NCBI RefSeq assembly: GCF_001956295.1
Contig: NZ_MRTD01000014.1
Span: 1 to 64,000 of the forward strand
Direction: 5' to 3'
Length of the DNA stretch: 64,000 bases
Source: Paenibacillus sp. FSL A5-0031
GTDB lineage: Bacteria; Bacillota; Bacilli; Paenibacillales; Paenibacillaceae
Shown here: positions 10,301-18,373 of the stretch, piece by piece
How positions within the stretch are numbered: position 1 is the first letter of the stretch
Layout: each line of letters starts with the position of its first letter
Made by a program: the position numbers and the translations under genes
Notes under the pieces: model-generated
What the model was told of the DNA's origin: nothing
The model's input: only the letters and a program-made list of their open reading frames with translations
Databases searched by the model: none

Positions 10301-10392
10301 CCCCGCTGATCTACACGCACGTAAACCCTTACGGCACATTTCGGCTGAACATGAGTGAACGCCTTCCGTTGGAAGAAGGTGTTATTGCGTGA
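7375..10392 (+). CDS. tnpA: Tn3-family transposase TnpA
   Basis: DDE transposase of about 1,000 aa that acts on the 38-bp ends by replicative transposition. The N-terminal KRNWELEELIEHFTFLPNEM and C-terminal segments around LYYVRRKFIHKDN and DSHGQSEVAFAFCYLLGY are characteristic of Tn3 TnpA. The first ATG (7375) has no ribosome site and adds about 19 residues not usual in the family; a strong GGAGGGG at 7417-7423 is placed for a start at codon 7429, which reads GTA. The stop overlaps the recombinase start. Full length and apparently intact. Confidence 0.92.
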   Translation: MIKIPILTILGTLLGGDQVKRNWELEELIEHFTFLPNEMQQVGNKSGETRLGFAVLFKFFQYEARFPFQKFEVPKAVIQYIAKQIEAPAELYAQYDWTGRSITYHRTQIREFFGFREDTINDAEEVIDWLCKSVLFQDHDFEYLVETVYGRFREMKVVPPTPDRIERLIRAAIRTYEEQFFQVTLEKLPAASLSKLDSLVDSIAFLDEDQGGSDEGLLSFQELKADPGKPGVESVLREVSKLRTIRNLELPDNLFRDIPLKVLTKYRQRTATEDLRELRRHPDPIRYTLLAAFFWLRSMEITDNLIELLIQIVHRIGVRAERKVEKEILNDLRKVSNKYGILFNMAQSAVNNPDGVIRDVIFPVVNEQTLRDLIKEFKHTGPAYREKIHTIIRASYGSHYRRMVPEILGILEFRSNNEVHRPVIRALELVKKYSDTGHHYLPMSEEIPVDGVIRTVNKEIIVEKDEKGQERINRMNYEISVLQALREKLRCKEIWVAGANRYRNPDDDLPTDFEERREENYKALKQPLDAEAFIATLKQAMKDGLEKLDTGLQKNPKVRITEKGNGWISLSPLEPQAEPVNLSRIKSEMLRRWPMTSLLDILKEADLRVGFTEKFKTVAVREALSRDTLQKRLILSLYGLGTNTGLKRVSAGEHGESYKDLLYVRRKFIHKDNLRNAISEVVNAIFRVRMQEIWGDATTSCASDSKKFGAWDQNLMTEWHIRYRGRGVMIYWHVEKNSTCIYSQLKSCSSSEVAAMMEGLLRHCTEMEVEKNYVDSHGQSEVAFAFCYLLGYQLMPRLKAIHSQKLYRPEPGMTDAYPNLQPVLTRPINWELIRQQYDQMMKYATALRLGTAETEAILKRFTRNNLKHPTYQALGELGKAVKTIFLCDYLHSEELRREINEGLNVVENWNSANSFIFYGKGGEIATNRLEDQELAVLSLHLLQNCLVYINTIMLQSILSDRKWFDMMTSEDLRALTPLIYTHVNPYGTFRLNMSERLPLEEGVIA

Positions 10393-11096
10393 GTGAAAGA
10401 CGCATATCCCCGAAACGCAAAGCGAAGGAGCTGGCGAAGTATCTCCGAGGGGAACGGCCAGATTATGACTATCTCAAAAGCCTGTTTCAGCATCTTCGAG
10501 CAGAGCTGGAGGTAGAGGTTCCAAAAACAGCGAAGAAGCTCCCCTATGTACCTACAGAAGAGGAGCTTAAGCGCTACTACGATGTGGTTTGGCAAGCGAA
10601 GAACTTTCAAGACATGATGATCGTCAAGACGCTGCTATATACCGGCGTTCGGGTAAGCGAGCTGATCAATATCAAATTGTCCGATGTTGATTTCCACTAC
10701 TGCCAAATCCGGATTAATAAGGGCAAGGGGAATAAGGATCGCATTGTCCCTTTCCCTCAATCGTTCAAGGAAATGCTGGCCATGCACGCCGATTCAATGA
10801 AAAAGAAGCAGGCGGTTTACTTGTTCGAATCATCGTGGAAGAAAAAATATACGGATCGGGGAATACGAAAGATTTTGGCTAAATATTCGGAGGAAGCCGG
10901 TCTTGTACAAAATCTGTCGCCGCATAAGCTACGACATTTCCTGTTGACTTGGCTTAAAAAGCAGGGCATCGATGACGCACTCATACAACCGTATTCCGGC
11001 CACGAAAGCCGGAAGTCGTTGGAAGTCTATTCAAAACTGGCAATCACTGATGCACAGCAGGAGTACAACGAGGTCATCAACAAATTTCCCATTTAA
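10389..11096 (+). CDS. Tyrosine recombinase, TnpI-like cointegrate resolvase
   Basis: A 235-aa site-specific recombinase starting at GTG 10389, overlapping the tnpA stop by 4 bp. The catalytic residues are visible: Arg88 in TGVRVSEL, a Lys near 113 in NKGKGNKDR, His179 and Arg182 in SPHKLRH, His205 in GHES and the nucleophile Tyr214 in LEVYSKL. The N-terminal DNA-binding part is short. In Tn4430-type transposons such an enzyme resolves the cointegrate in place of a serine resolvase, and that is the likely role here. The right inverted repeat begins 8 bp after the stop. Confidence 0.88.
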   Translation: MSERRISPKRKAKELAKYLRGERPDYDYLKSLFQHLRAELEVEVPKTAKKLPYVPTEEELKRYYDVVWQAKNFQDMMIVKTLLYTGVRVSELINIKLSDVDFHYCQIRINKGKGNKDRIVPFPQSFKEMLAMHADSMKKKQAVYLFESSWKKKYTDRGIRKILAKYSEEAGLVQNLSPHKLRHFLLTWLKKQGIDDALIQPYSGHESRKSLEVYSKLAITDAQQEYNEVINKFPI

Positions 11097-11146
11097 TAAC
11101 ATCTACTTTGCGGGTGGTGTCAGCTTCGCTGGTACTACCCCAACTA

Positions 11147-11270
11147 TTCCGTTTTTTTCACTCGATAGAGAGAGAAGCCTGCTAAACAACAAGCCTCCAA
11201 CAATTGCGACAATGGCTGATGTAGCAGTTACTATCGTACTTATAAGACCGTTCAAATCGATACTAGTCAC
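11147..11270 (-). pseudogene. N-terminal part of the split membrane-protein gene
   Basis: Read on the minus strand from GTG 11270 (or TTG 11255, which is better spaced from GAGGTGA), this encodes a membrane helix including LISTIVTATSAIVAIVGGLL, then reaches the transposon target site. Joined to 2533-3275 it restores an uninterrupted frame. The N-terminal anchor fits the two C-terminal helices of the other half. Confidence 0.7.
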
Positions 11271-11320
11271 CTCGTATTATTATTACTTCAAGTATGCCGC
11301 ACATACCGAGGAGGACAAGC

Positions 11321-11770
11321 CTACTTCCAGACATTCTCGACTTTAGTCCATGCTGGTGAATGATATGCATGTTTCTTCGCATCCCACATCATAGAAACTT
11401 CATTTATCTCGTCTTCCATTGTAGAATAAGGTGCTTTCGAGAAAAGATGTCGCTCAATCCACCGAATTTGATGCTCTGGCACTTTGGGTTTCTCCCAATG
11501 CTTCTCAATGAAAATAGAATCAAAAAACGCTATACGAATCTTTGTGGCAATGAAATGAATATTGCTTTGTATACCCATTGATCCTTCCTGCGCTGTAATG
11601 ATAACCGTAACAAGCTTACCCTGTTTCATATCATCTTCTTGACCTACACGCAGCTCAACATCACAGTGGTAAACCTTTACCTCGTTTTCCTCGTTTCTGG
11701 CATGTCCACCGATATAGGGAAAAGTAAAACGATAGATTCCACCATGGAAATAAATACTCTCTTCCTTCAT
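11321..11770 (-). CDS. Hypothetical protein, 149 aa
   Basis: ATG 11770 is preceded by AAAAGGAGAG. The protein is soluble, beginning MKEESIYFHGGIYRFTFPYI, with no signal peptide or cysteine motif. It precedes the split membrane gene in the same direction. I do not recognise a family. Confidence 0.6.
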   Translation of the reverse strand: MKEESIYFHGGIYRFTFPYIGGHARNEENEVKVYHCDVELRVGQEDDMKQGKLVTVIITAQEGSMGIQSNIHFIATKIRIAFFDSIFIEKHWEKPKVPEHQIRWIERHLFSKAPYSTMEDEINEVSMMWDAKKHAYHSPAWTKVENVWK

Positions 11771-12029
11771 AAAAACTCTCCTTTTGGTTTTCTTATATTA
11801 TTTTACAGGTATTGAATTCCTTAATGCTTTATCGGCTACTCAGCCTGCTTTTGTTACCATTTTCATTCCAATTCGTGTTAGGTAATTCCACCAAAACCCC
11901 TTCTCCCGAACAAGACAAACACTCCTATCGAAAACGTTAGGATCTAAACAACACTATGACAACTACAAGACTTATAACAATCAAAGAGATTCATGATAAT
12001 ATATATATTAATAATATACTATACGACAA

Positions 12030-12434
12030 TTATGTTTTTGTATTATCCCCCTCTAGTTTTATTTCCTCAAGAATGGTTTCAAAGATATTCCTGGCTTCTT
12101 CAGTTGAACATCCATTGACAATAGATAATTCAACTGCTTCGCGGAACGCTTGATTAAGTATGCTTCGTCTTTTTTCTATAACTTGTTCATAACCAATCAT
12201 CACGTATGTACCTCGTCCTGCTACTGAGCGGACCACTCCCTCTCTTCCCAATTCTTGATATACGCGTTTACTTGTGATGATACTGCAATGATATAAATTC
12301 GATAGTTCTCGGTAAGATGGGAGAAGTGCACCCTCTAAATATTCCCCATTTGCAATTAGGCACATAATGATATCTTTAATCTGTTGATATAAGGGTAAAC
12401 CATCCTTATATCTGAGCAGGTGCATTGAATCCAT
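12030..12434 (-). CDS. GntR-family transcriptional regulator, short YtrA-like type
   Basis: A 134-aa repressor-like protein with an N-terminal winged helix: LPLYQQIKDIIMCLIANGEY, then LLPSYRELSNLYHCSIITSKRVYQELGREG and the wing VVRSVAGRGTYV. Only about 60 residues follow, too few for a FadR or HutC ligand domain, which matches the YtrA subgroup. YtrA regulators usually control adjacent transport operons, but no transporter is adjacent. It lies 20 bp downstream of the 111-aa gene and probably shares its transcript. Start preceded by GGGGGATG. Confidence 0.85.
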   Translation of the reverse strand: MDSMHLLRYKDGLPLYQQIKDIIMCLIANGEYLEGALLPSYRELSNLYHCSIITSKRVYQELGREGVVRSVAGRGTYVMIGYEQVIEKRRSILNQAFREAVELSIVNGCSTEEARNIFETILEEIKLEGDNTKT

Positions 12435-12453
12435 TTTTCATCCCCCATTACTC

Positions 12454-12789
12454 TCAGTTATTAGGTCTAAAAGTAAGAGCCGCCCACTCTTCCAAAGTCA
12501 TACCGTGTCGCTCTTGGAATTTTCCAGACTCATCATCCGCATCAAATACGAGAAGCATGCTATCTGCAACCTCATCAACCTGCTTACCCTCTGGAGTTTT
12601 TCCATAGTTATACTCGTTCGGTACAGCATGAAGAAACCGTACATAGTCACCTGCTTTATTACAAGCTGCAGCTAAAGCCGTATTATTAATTTGATCTGGA
12701 GCAATAGCTCCAAAGATCGCGCAATGCGTCATTTCTGCATTCAACTTAACGCAAATTCGACAAGTCGGATGTATTTTCCCTTTTTCCAT
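12454..12789 (-). CDS. Hypothetical protein, 111 aa
   Basis: I chose the ATG at 12789 because GAGGAG lies just upstream; an upstream in-frame ATG at 12825 lacks a site. The N-terminus has CRICVKLNAEMTHC, but spacing does not match a known zinc ribbon. No domain recognised. It precedes the GntR gene. Confidence 0.6.
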   Translation of the reverse strand: MEKGKIHPTCRICVKLNAEMTHCAIFGAIAPDQINNTALAAACNKAGDYVRFLHAVPNEYNYGKTPEGKQVDEVADSMLLVFDADDESGKFQERHGMTLEEWAALTFRPNN

Positions 12790-12904
12790 ATTAATTACTC
12801 CTCTACTTCTGTTTAAAGTAATCATAATACGTAAATAGAGATTTACAAAATTTTTCTCGAAAATAAAACCTAAGTTAAGTTAGGTCAAACGATATTAGAA
12901 CGAA

Positions 12905-12942
12905 AAATGGAGCAGCTGCCGCGGCAAACTGCTCCATTTATT
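12905..12942. terminator. Terminator-like hairpin left of the IS1182 element
   Basis: AAATGGAGCAG and CTGCTCCATTT form an 11-bp stem with A/T runs on both sides, so it could terminate in either direction. It lies just outside the insertion sequence. Confidence 0.5.
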
Positions 12943-13086
12943 ATTAATCTATAAAAGAGGGTGTCTCAAAAGCCATAGGCTTTAGAGGCACCCTCTCTTC
13001 AATGTTTTGAAATCTGTAAAAAACAAAGAAACCAACCTTTGGTAAAATGGAGGTACCACCCAACCATCTTCGAAAGGAAGGTTTCT

Positions 13087-14646
13087 ATGTACATTCAATA
13101 TACCATGGACCAACTTACCCTGCCAATGGATTTAGCTGAAGATATTCCCGAAAATCACCTCGTTCGTGTAGTGAACGCTGCCGTGAACCGTCTGAGTGAT
13201 CGTATTTTTGCAGCCGCTTATCCAGGTGGCGGTCGAGATAGCTATCATCCTAAAATGCTAACCAAAGTTATTATCTACGCGTACACGCAACGGATTTACT
13301 CCTCCCGTCAAATCGCTAAGGCCGTTCGTGAAAATGTGATGTTCATGTGGATTGCAGGACGGCAAAGACCGGACTTCCGTACCATTAATCGTTTCCGCTC
13401 TGAACGCATGAAATTCGTACTTGAAACGGTATTCACCGCTGTTCTTCAGTTTCTGACCGAAGAGAAGTATGTGAAGCTTGAGCATTATTTTGTCGATGGT
13501 ACGAAGATCGAAGCGAATGCCAACCGTTATACATTTGTTTGGGGCAAAGCGGTGGTGAAACACAAGGCTAAGCTGCAAGAGAAAGTAAAGACGTTGTTCG
13601 CAACCATAGAGGAAACCGAGAAACAAGAAGAACGGGAGCATGGTCATCAGGATCTAAGTGAGCTTGGAGAAGCCGTCGAAATGACAAGCGAAAAACTAGA
13701 AACCGCCGTCAAGAAACTCGAGGAAAGACTGCAAGAGAAGCCGAAGGATAAGCCGCTTAAGAAAACCGTTCGCGCCCTTCGAAAAGACTTGTTGCCTCGT
13801 CTTCAAAGATATGAAGAACACCAAACTGTACTTGGAGACCGAAATAGTTACAGCAAGACCGACAAAGATGCAACGTTTATGCGCATGAAAGAAGACCATA
13901 TGCGTAATGGTCAGCTTAAGCCTGGTTACAATGTACAGATTGGAACCGAGAACCAATTCATTGTTGGTTATAGCCTTCACCAACGCCCGACGGACACAAG
14001 ATGTTTGAAACCACATTTAGAAAAAGTGAAAGCTGCACTTGGCAAGCTGCCGAGAACAGTCGTTGCAGATGCTGGATATGGCGGGGAAGAAAACTACGCT
14101 TATCTAGAGAATGAAGAGCTTGAGGCGTTGGTCAAATACAGTACGTACCATAAGGAGAAATCGAAGAAATGGCAAACGGACGTTAGTAAGATCGACAATT
14201 GGGATTACGACAAAGCAGAAGATGTGTGGACCTGTACGAATGGACAGAAACTTGTTTTTCGCTATGAAAGTAAAGATACAACGGAGAGTGGATTTGAAAT
14301 TCGACATCGACATTACCGCAGCATGAGCTGTGAGGGATGTCCGATCAAATCGGCTTGTACGAAGGCGCAAGGAGAACGAGAAATCCGAGTAAGTCTTAGA
14401 TACATGCACTACAAGCGGCAGGTGCGTGAAAAACTGCGCAGTGAAGAAGGTTATGCGCTATCTGTCAGACGAATGATTGAGCCCGAAAGTGTATTCGGGC
14501 AAATAAAGAATAACCGGGGATTCCGGCGTTTCTTGCTTCGAGGCCTGCCAAAGGTGAGCCTAGAGGTCGGGTGGCTTTCACTTGCCCACAATCTGCTTAA
14601 GCAAGCAGCTATAGACCAAAACAGAAAAATAGCGGTACAGGAATAG
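13087..14646 (+). CDS. IS1182-family transposase
   Basis: DDE transposase of 519 aa starting at ATG 13087, preceded by GAAAGGAAGG; the longer reading from 13039 is not needed. The N-terminal DUF772-like region (HPKMLTKVIIYAYTQRIYSS) is followed by the catalytic core, with VDGTKIEANANRYTFVWGK and VVADAGYGGEENY supplying acidic residues and FGQIKNNRGFRRFLLRGL near the C-terminus supplying the Glu region. A Lys/Glu-rich insert lies around residues 170-250. The gene is complete, so the element may be active. A terminator follows directly. Confidence 0.93.
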   Translation: MYIQYTMDQLTLPMDLAEDIPENHLVRVVNAAVNRLSDRIFAAAYPGGGRDSYHPKMLTKVIIYAYTQRIYSSRQIAKAVRENVMFMWIAGRQRPDFRTINRFRSERMKFVLETVFTAVLQFLTEEKYVKLEHYFVDGTKIEANANRYTFVWGKAVVKHKAKLQEKVKTLFATIEETEKQEEREHGHQDLSELGEAVEMTSEKLETAVKKLEERLQEKPKDKPLKKTVRALRKDLLPRLQRYEEHQTVLGDRNSYSKTDKDATFMRMKEDHMRNGQLKPGYNVQIGTENQFIVGYSLHQRPTDTRCLKPHLEKVKAALGKLPRTVVADAGYGGEENYAYLENEELEALVKYSTYHKEKSKKWQTDVSKIDNWDYDKAEDVWTCTNGQKLVFRYESKDTTESGFEIRHRHYRSMSCEGCPIKSACTKAQGEREIRVSLRYMHYKRQVREKLRSEEGYALSVRRMIEPESVFGQIKNNRGFRRFLLRGLPKVSLEVGWLSLAHNLLKQAAIDQNRKIAVQE

Positions 14647-14662
14647 TCCCTGCACCGCTATT
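14629..14662 (+). terminator. Terminator of the IS1182 transposase
   Basis: AGCGGTACAGG pairs with CCTGCACCGCT with one mismatch and is followed by ATTTTT, overlapping the transposase stop. Confidence 0.7.
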
Positions 14663-14826
14663 TTTCCATGTTTTCTAACATTTTTGTTCAAAGTGAGCCC
14701 TCTGTCTAGCGTACTTACTACTTTTGAGACAGCCCCTTAAAAAAACACTTTCAATATAGATATAGAGAAACTAAACAAAAAGCTTGAAGATAAGTGCTTT
14801 ATAGCGACCTTTTCCTAATTTAATAT

Positions 14827-17703
14827 TTAGAAGTTAAATGCAAATTGGCCATCAGAGACATTATAAGCTTTTTTGGACTTATTCTTTGTCTTCTTCCCTT
14901 CAACTAGCAAATCTAACCCCTTCCATTCCACATTAGACGCAGCCTCAATAGCTGGTTTATTAGTCAAATTAAACACCCATCGCCTGAATTCCTCTTCTTC
15001 AGAAGGAACCAATGTCGGGTCCCAACATAAAACGAACTCACTGAGCAAAGTTTCTTGAACGACAGTAAGTCCCAGGTAACCTTTTGCAATGTTTTGTTCC
15101 GCAAAAGAGATTTGATTCTCAATACGAGAGTGAAGGTCTACTGGGACTTCCTCCTCCGCCCATCTCAAAATCGCTGCCTGCAGTGAGTCGGCATGGATCA
15201 TTCTTATTGACGAGGCAGAATCTTCCGATATAGACGATTCTCCTACAATATTCATAACCATGCTTTCTTCCTCTGACAGATCTATATCCATTGGAGAAGA
15301 TACCACCTCCAATTTCGAAGCATCGATTGTCATCTTGCCCCATATGGACTCAGCGCTCTCGACTCCTGCGACATTGTTACCAACAAACCTTTTAGCAAGT
15401 TCAGTTGCCAGGCTACCCCCTGAACCCTCTGTTAGTGCAGCGAGTCCTTCCTGACTGAATTGACCTTCCAAAGCAAGCGCTGCATTCATTTTCGCAGCCA
15501 TAAGATTGATTGCAAGATCCTGCATCGTATTTTGGTATCCAGAGTATACGGTCTCACACAAATTCTTTTGTCCAATTCGCCAGTGACGACGGCTTGCTTG
15601 TCGCACAATCGATAAACGGTAACCTGTTTGATAAAAGAACAAAGATGGAAATCCATAAAGATCAAGTCCAGTTGAAACGAGGATGGGATTAGTAAGTAAT
15701 ACTTGAATACCTTCCTTCTCCCGCTTCGCGATCCATTCTTCCCTTTCGGGTCCATCAACTTCTGATTCCAAAACAGCCGTTTTAATTCCGCGTTCCTCTA
15801 GCAACATTTGTAACCGCTGCAATGTTCCCATTTTCCCTGTAAAAGTAGCATATACACCAACCTTTCGGCCGACTTTAAGCCGTTCCCGAACATATTTGAT
15901 CAGCTTAAGCTCTTTTGGGTATAATAGCCGGTCACTCAGACGATAATTGGGAGATACAATCTCTGCACCAGTATCCGGATGATACACCCCTTCAAAATTA
16001 AAGGGAACATCTGGATAGCTGAGGGTCGTACTCAGTAGACTTCCAAGTAATACTGATTGACCGCCTGCACGCGATTCTTCTTCTACAGCTTTACGCAGCA
16101 ATCCCTCAACTTCGGACAGATTGCGTTCTAGGTACCAAGAAGGTGCAAGGAGTCGCATCGCCTTATTCAATTTTCTTTTTCTTCTACCAGGCCTGCGTTC
16201 CATTTTCGTAACACAAGAGATAAGCTTCCGTTCACCGTTGAGAGATACATTCATTGGTCCTTCCTTTAAATCAGGAAGAACTTCAAACATATCGCCCATC
16301 TGAATAAAACACGCTACATCACTCAGCATATCCGTAAATAGCTGCGGCGCTGCAGCAGGCATTTCCTTCATGTTTACTCGTTTTGTAGATCCATTACTGG
16401 AACTATTCAGGCTATTACTATCATGTCTAATTTTTGTTACTTTCTCACGAACACCATAAAGATCTATCCATTTCCCAACTTCTCCCCATTTGAATCCCAA
16501 TTCTATCAATCTAGCAGGAAACATACGAAATGTTAATTCAAATAGATTTGAAGCGTAGCCATTCAAGAGGGTACCCGTCATGGCTATAGAATGTTTAGCA
16601 CATAACATTAGAACATGAAAAGCGTGAGCTTGTGCACTCCCACCAGTTAATTCATGACATTCGTCCCCTATTGCCAAATCGAACTTATGCTTGAAATAAC
16701 GCTTAAACAGATCAGCCGGCGAAACTTTTCTGGCTGCTGGACCGTTAACCTTCCTTGGTTGGCCGGAGAAGCTATTTTTATCCTTATTTTTAGCTTGCCA
16801 TAGTGAAGCCCTACACTCTCGATACTCATCTTTTTCCGAATCCGCATTCTTATATAGACGAACAAGGCTCGTGCAAAATAGATTCGTTTTCTTTCGCGTT
16901 GGCTTTCCATGTTTATTGAAGAAGTCTTTATATTCCATAGGAACCATACTACCTTCTTCTTCCTTCATTAGTTGCCCGCCACAGTCTGGGCAAACCCAGC
17001 CCATAAATACAGTCTTTGAGTAAGCCTCTACCTGATCTGCATGTTTAATCAATTTTTCGTATTTACGATGAACCCATTTAGCAACCGGCTCGAATGTGTA
17101 ACCAAGCTTGGCCGTATCTCGGGCGATAATATATACTTCAATTTTTTTCGCCTTCGTATTCATCTTGCCGCTATCACGTAGTCTAATAACGTCCTCAAAC
17201 CCATTTATGAACTCAACCTCAAAGAGCTCCTTGTCAAGTAATATGCCCACTTCCCGCTTCGTCTTTTTAATCAAATGATTGGGAACCATGTAGATTACAC
17301 GGCCCTTCCCATTCAGCTTCGATTTCAAAAGGGCAAAAAAAGTGGCAATAGACATACTCGTTTTACCTGTTCCAGGCTCGCCAATTAAATACAATCTACG
17401 ATGCCGCTCAAAACCCTTCAAAAGCGCAGTGACCACATGCCCCTGGGCATTGAAGAGTGGACGTTTAATGTCGTTAAGAATTTCAAGTTTATCCTCAGTT
17501 CCAGGGTGATGGACAGGCTTATATTCATCGTTTAACCTACGAATTAAATCTCCGCCAAATAGATTGAGATAATCCCCGATATTCTCCAAATCACTAAGCC
17601 CAGGCTTTAGGATTTGCATTGAGTCAGCGACTGAAATAACTTGTTCATTATCATCTTCTACTACTTCAACTTGTGAACCAATGGACATATCAATAATTTC
17701 CAT
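14827..17703 (-). CDS. SNF2/DEAD-like helicase with zinc ribbon
   Basis: A 958-aa superfamily-2 ATPase. Walker A is GEPGTGKTS at about 108-116, the Walker B/DEAH equivalent is GDECHEL near 346, and the C-terminal RecA fold ends in motif VI QASRRHWRIGQ, typical of Swi2/Snf2-like enzymes. A zinc-ribbon segment starting VCPDCGG lies between. Such proteins translocate on double-stranded DNA and are common on large plasmids, phages and integrative elements. It is the last gene of a three-gene unit with the methyltransferase-like protein at 18374 and the 212-aa protein, separated by 3 and 28 bp. Confidence 0.85.
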   Translation of the reverse strand: MEIIDMSIGSQVEVVEDDNEQVISVADSMQILKPGLSDLENIGDYLNLFGGDLIRRLNDEYKPVHHPGTEDKLEILNDIKRPLFNAQGHVVTALLKGFERHRRLYLIGEPGTGKTSMSIATFFALLKSKLNGKGRVIYMVPNHLIKKTKREVGILLDKELFEVEFINGFEDVIRLRDSGKMNTKAKKIEVYIIARDTAKLGYTFEPVAKWVHRKYEKLIKHADQVEAYSKTVFMGWVCPDCGGQLMKEEEGSMVPMEYKDFFNKHGKPTRKKTNLFCTSLVRLYKNADSEKDEYRECRASLWQAKNKDKNSFSGQPRKVNGPAARKVSPADLFKRYFKHKFDLAIGDECHELTGGSAQAHAFHVLMLCAKHSIAMTGTLLNGYASNLFELTFRMFPARLIELGFKWGEVGKWIDLYGVREKVTKIRHDSNSLNSSSNGSTKRVNMKEMPAAAPQLFTDMLSDVACFIQMGDMFEVLPDLKEGPMNVSLNGERKLISCVTKMERRPGRRKRKLNKAMRLLAPSWYLERNLSEVEGLLRKAVEEESRAGGQSVLLGSLLSTTLSYPDVPFNFEGVYHPDTGAEIVSPNYRLSDRLLYPKELKLIKYVRERLKVGRKVGVYATFTGKMGTLQRLQMLLEERGIKTAVLESEVDGPEREEWIAKREKEGIQVLLTNPILVSTGLDLYGFPSLFFYQTGYRLSIVRQASRRHWRIGQKNLCETVYSGYQNTMQDLAINLMAAKMNAALALEGQFSQEGLAALTEGSGGSLATELAKRFVGNNVAGVESAESIWGKMTIDASKLEVVSSPMDIDLSEEESMVMNIVGESSISEDSASSIRMIHADSLQAAILRWAEEEVPVDLHSRIENQISFAEQNIAKGYLGLTVVQETLLSEFVLCWDPTLVPSEEEEFRRWVFNLTNKPAIEAASNVEWKGLDLLVEGKKTKNKSKKAYNVSDGQFAFNF

Positions 17704-17706
17704 GAA

Positions 17707-18345
17707 TTATATTACCTCCATCACTTCTGCGTCTTCAGTCAATTCGATAGCACTGAATCGTAGTCCATAAGAAATATAACCATCCAGCACGTCTTCGCCT
17801 GCAAGCAATTCATAAGCCACTAACGCCGGATATTCTCCTGTATAATCATGAATAACCAATTGAACAAGATGCCCGTCCCTCACAAGTTGGTTAAAAAGGA
17901 AGGACGTCCACTCCTGTAGCATCGGTGTCTCATAGTACGCCTCGATCGCCCAGAAGAGCTTCTCTTGGATGTTCCCATCCCAAGCGAAAATCACATATCC
18001 TTCAGGCTGCCGTGATAGAACTTTCTCACTGGCTACAAGACCAGTTACAAAGGTCTCATTTTCCCGTTGGGATTGGTGTTTGTATTTACCTTTCGGGAAG
18101 ATGCTCATATAAGAACGGTCATAATCCTTCTCACCTATTCGCGGTGCGTGACTTATCCAAAACGATACGTCGCTCGCTTTTCTTGAATGATGAAATTGAG
18201 CAAAAACAGCTTGAACTCGAGAGTCAATATCAATGACATTCGCATATACAAGCTCATGCTGCTGTTTATCATTCAAGCGAGTGACGATGAGTGACGTGTG
18301 CACCCTAACATTAATATCCTTATGTTTGAATTCCATATGTTTCAT
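17707..18345 (-). CDS. Hypothetical protein, 212 aa
   Basis: Lies between the helicase and the methyltransferase-like gene, 3 bp and 28 bp away, so it very likely works with them. The start ATG follows GCTGGAGGTAATTGGT. The protein is soluble and mixed alpha/beta, with EKLFWAIEAYYETPMLQEW and QLVIHDYTGEYPALVAYELL. No family recognised. Confidence 0.7.
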   Translation of the reverse strand: MKHMEFKHKDINVRVHTSLIVTRLNDKQQHELVYANVIDIDSRVQAVFAQFHHSRKASDVSFWISHAPRIGEKDYDRSYMSIFPKGKYKHQSQRENETFVTGLVASEKVLSRQPEGYVIFAWDGNIQEKLFWAIEAYYETPMLQEWTSFLFNQLVRDGHLVQLVIHDYTGEYPALVAYELLAGEDVLDGYISYGLRFSAIELTEDAEVMEVI

Positions 18346-18373
18346 ACCAATTACCTCCAGCTTCTATCTGATG

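Larger units (their letters stand above)
3276..11141. mobile_element. Tn3-family transposon carrying a ger operon
   Basis: Perfect 38-bp terminal inverted repeats beginning GGGGTAGTACCAGCGAAGCT lie at 3276-3313 and 11104-11141, flanked by the direct repeat AACTA at 3271-3275 and 11142-11146. The 7,866-bp unit holds gerB-A-C-type genes (minus strand), tnpA and a tyrosine recombinase (plus strand). Tn3-family elements with a germination operon are known, for example the gerX transposon of pXO1. Intact ends and target duplication indicate a recent, complete insertion. Confidence 0.93.
12955..14738 (+). mobile_element. IS1182-family insertion sequence
   Basis: One transposase gene is bounded by imperfect inverted repeats of about 18 bp. 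The left end reads AAGAGGGTGTCTCAAAAG from 12955 and the right end, on the minus strand, AAGGGGCTGTCTCAAAAG from 14738. The left end also forms a hairpin with GAGGCACCCTC near 12985. Flanking tetranucleotides are ATAA and AAAA, so a target duplication is not clear. Confidence 0.85.

Noticed and set aside
12153..12167. 15-bp match (ATTAAGTATGCTTCG) between the GntR gene and the tnpA upstream region at 7346
   Set aside because: A match of this length is expected by chance in a window of this size, and one copy is inside a coding sequence.
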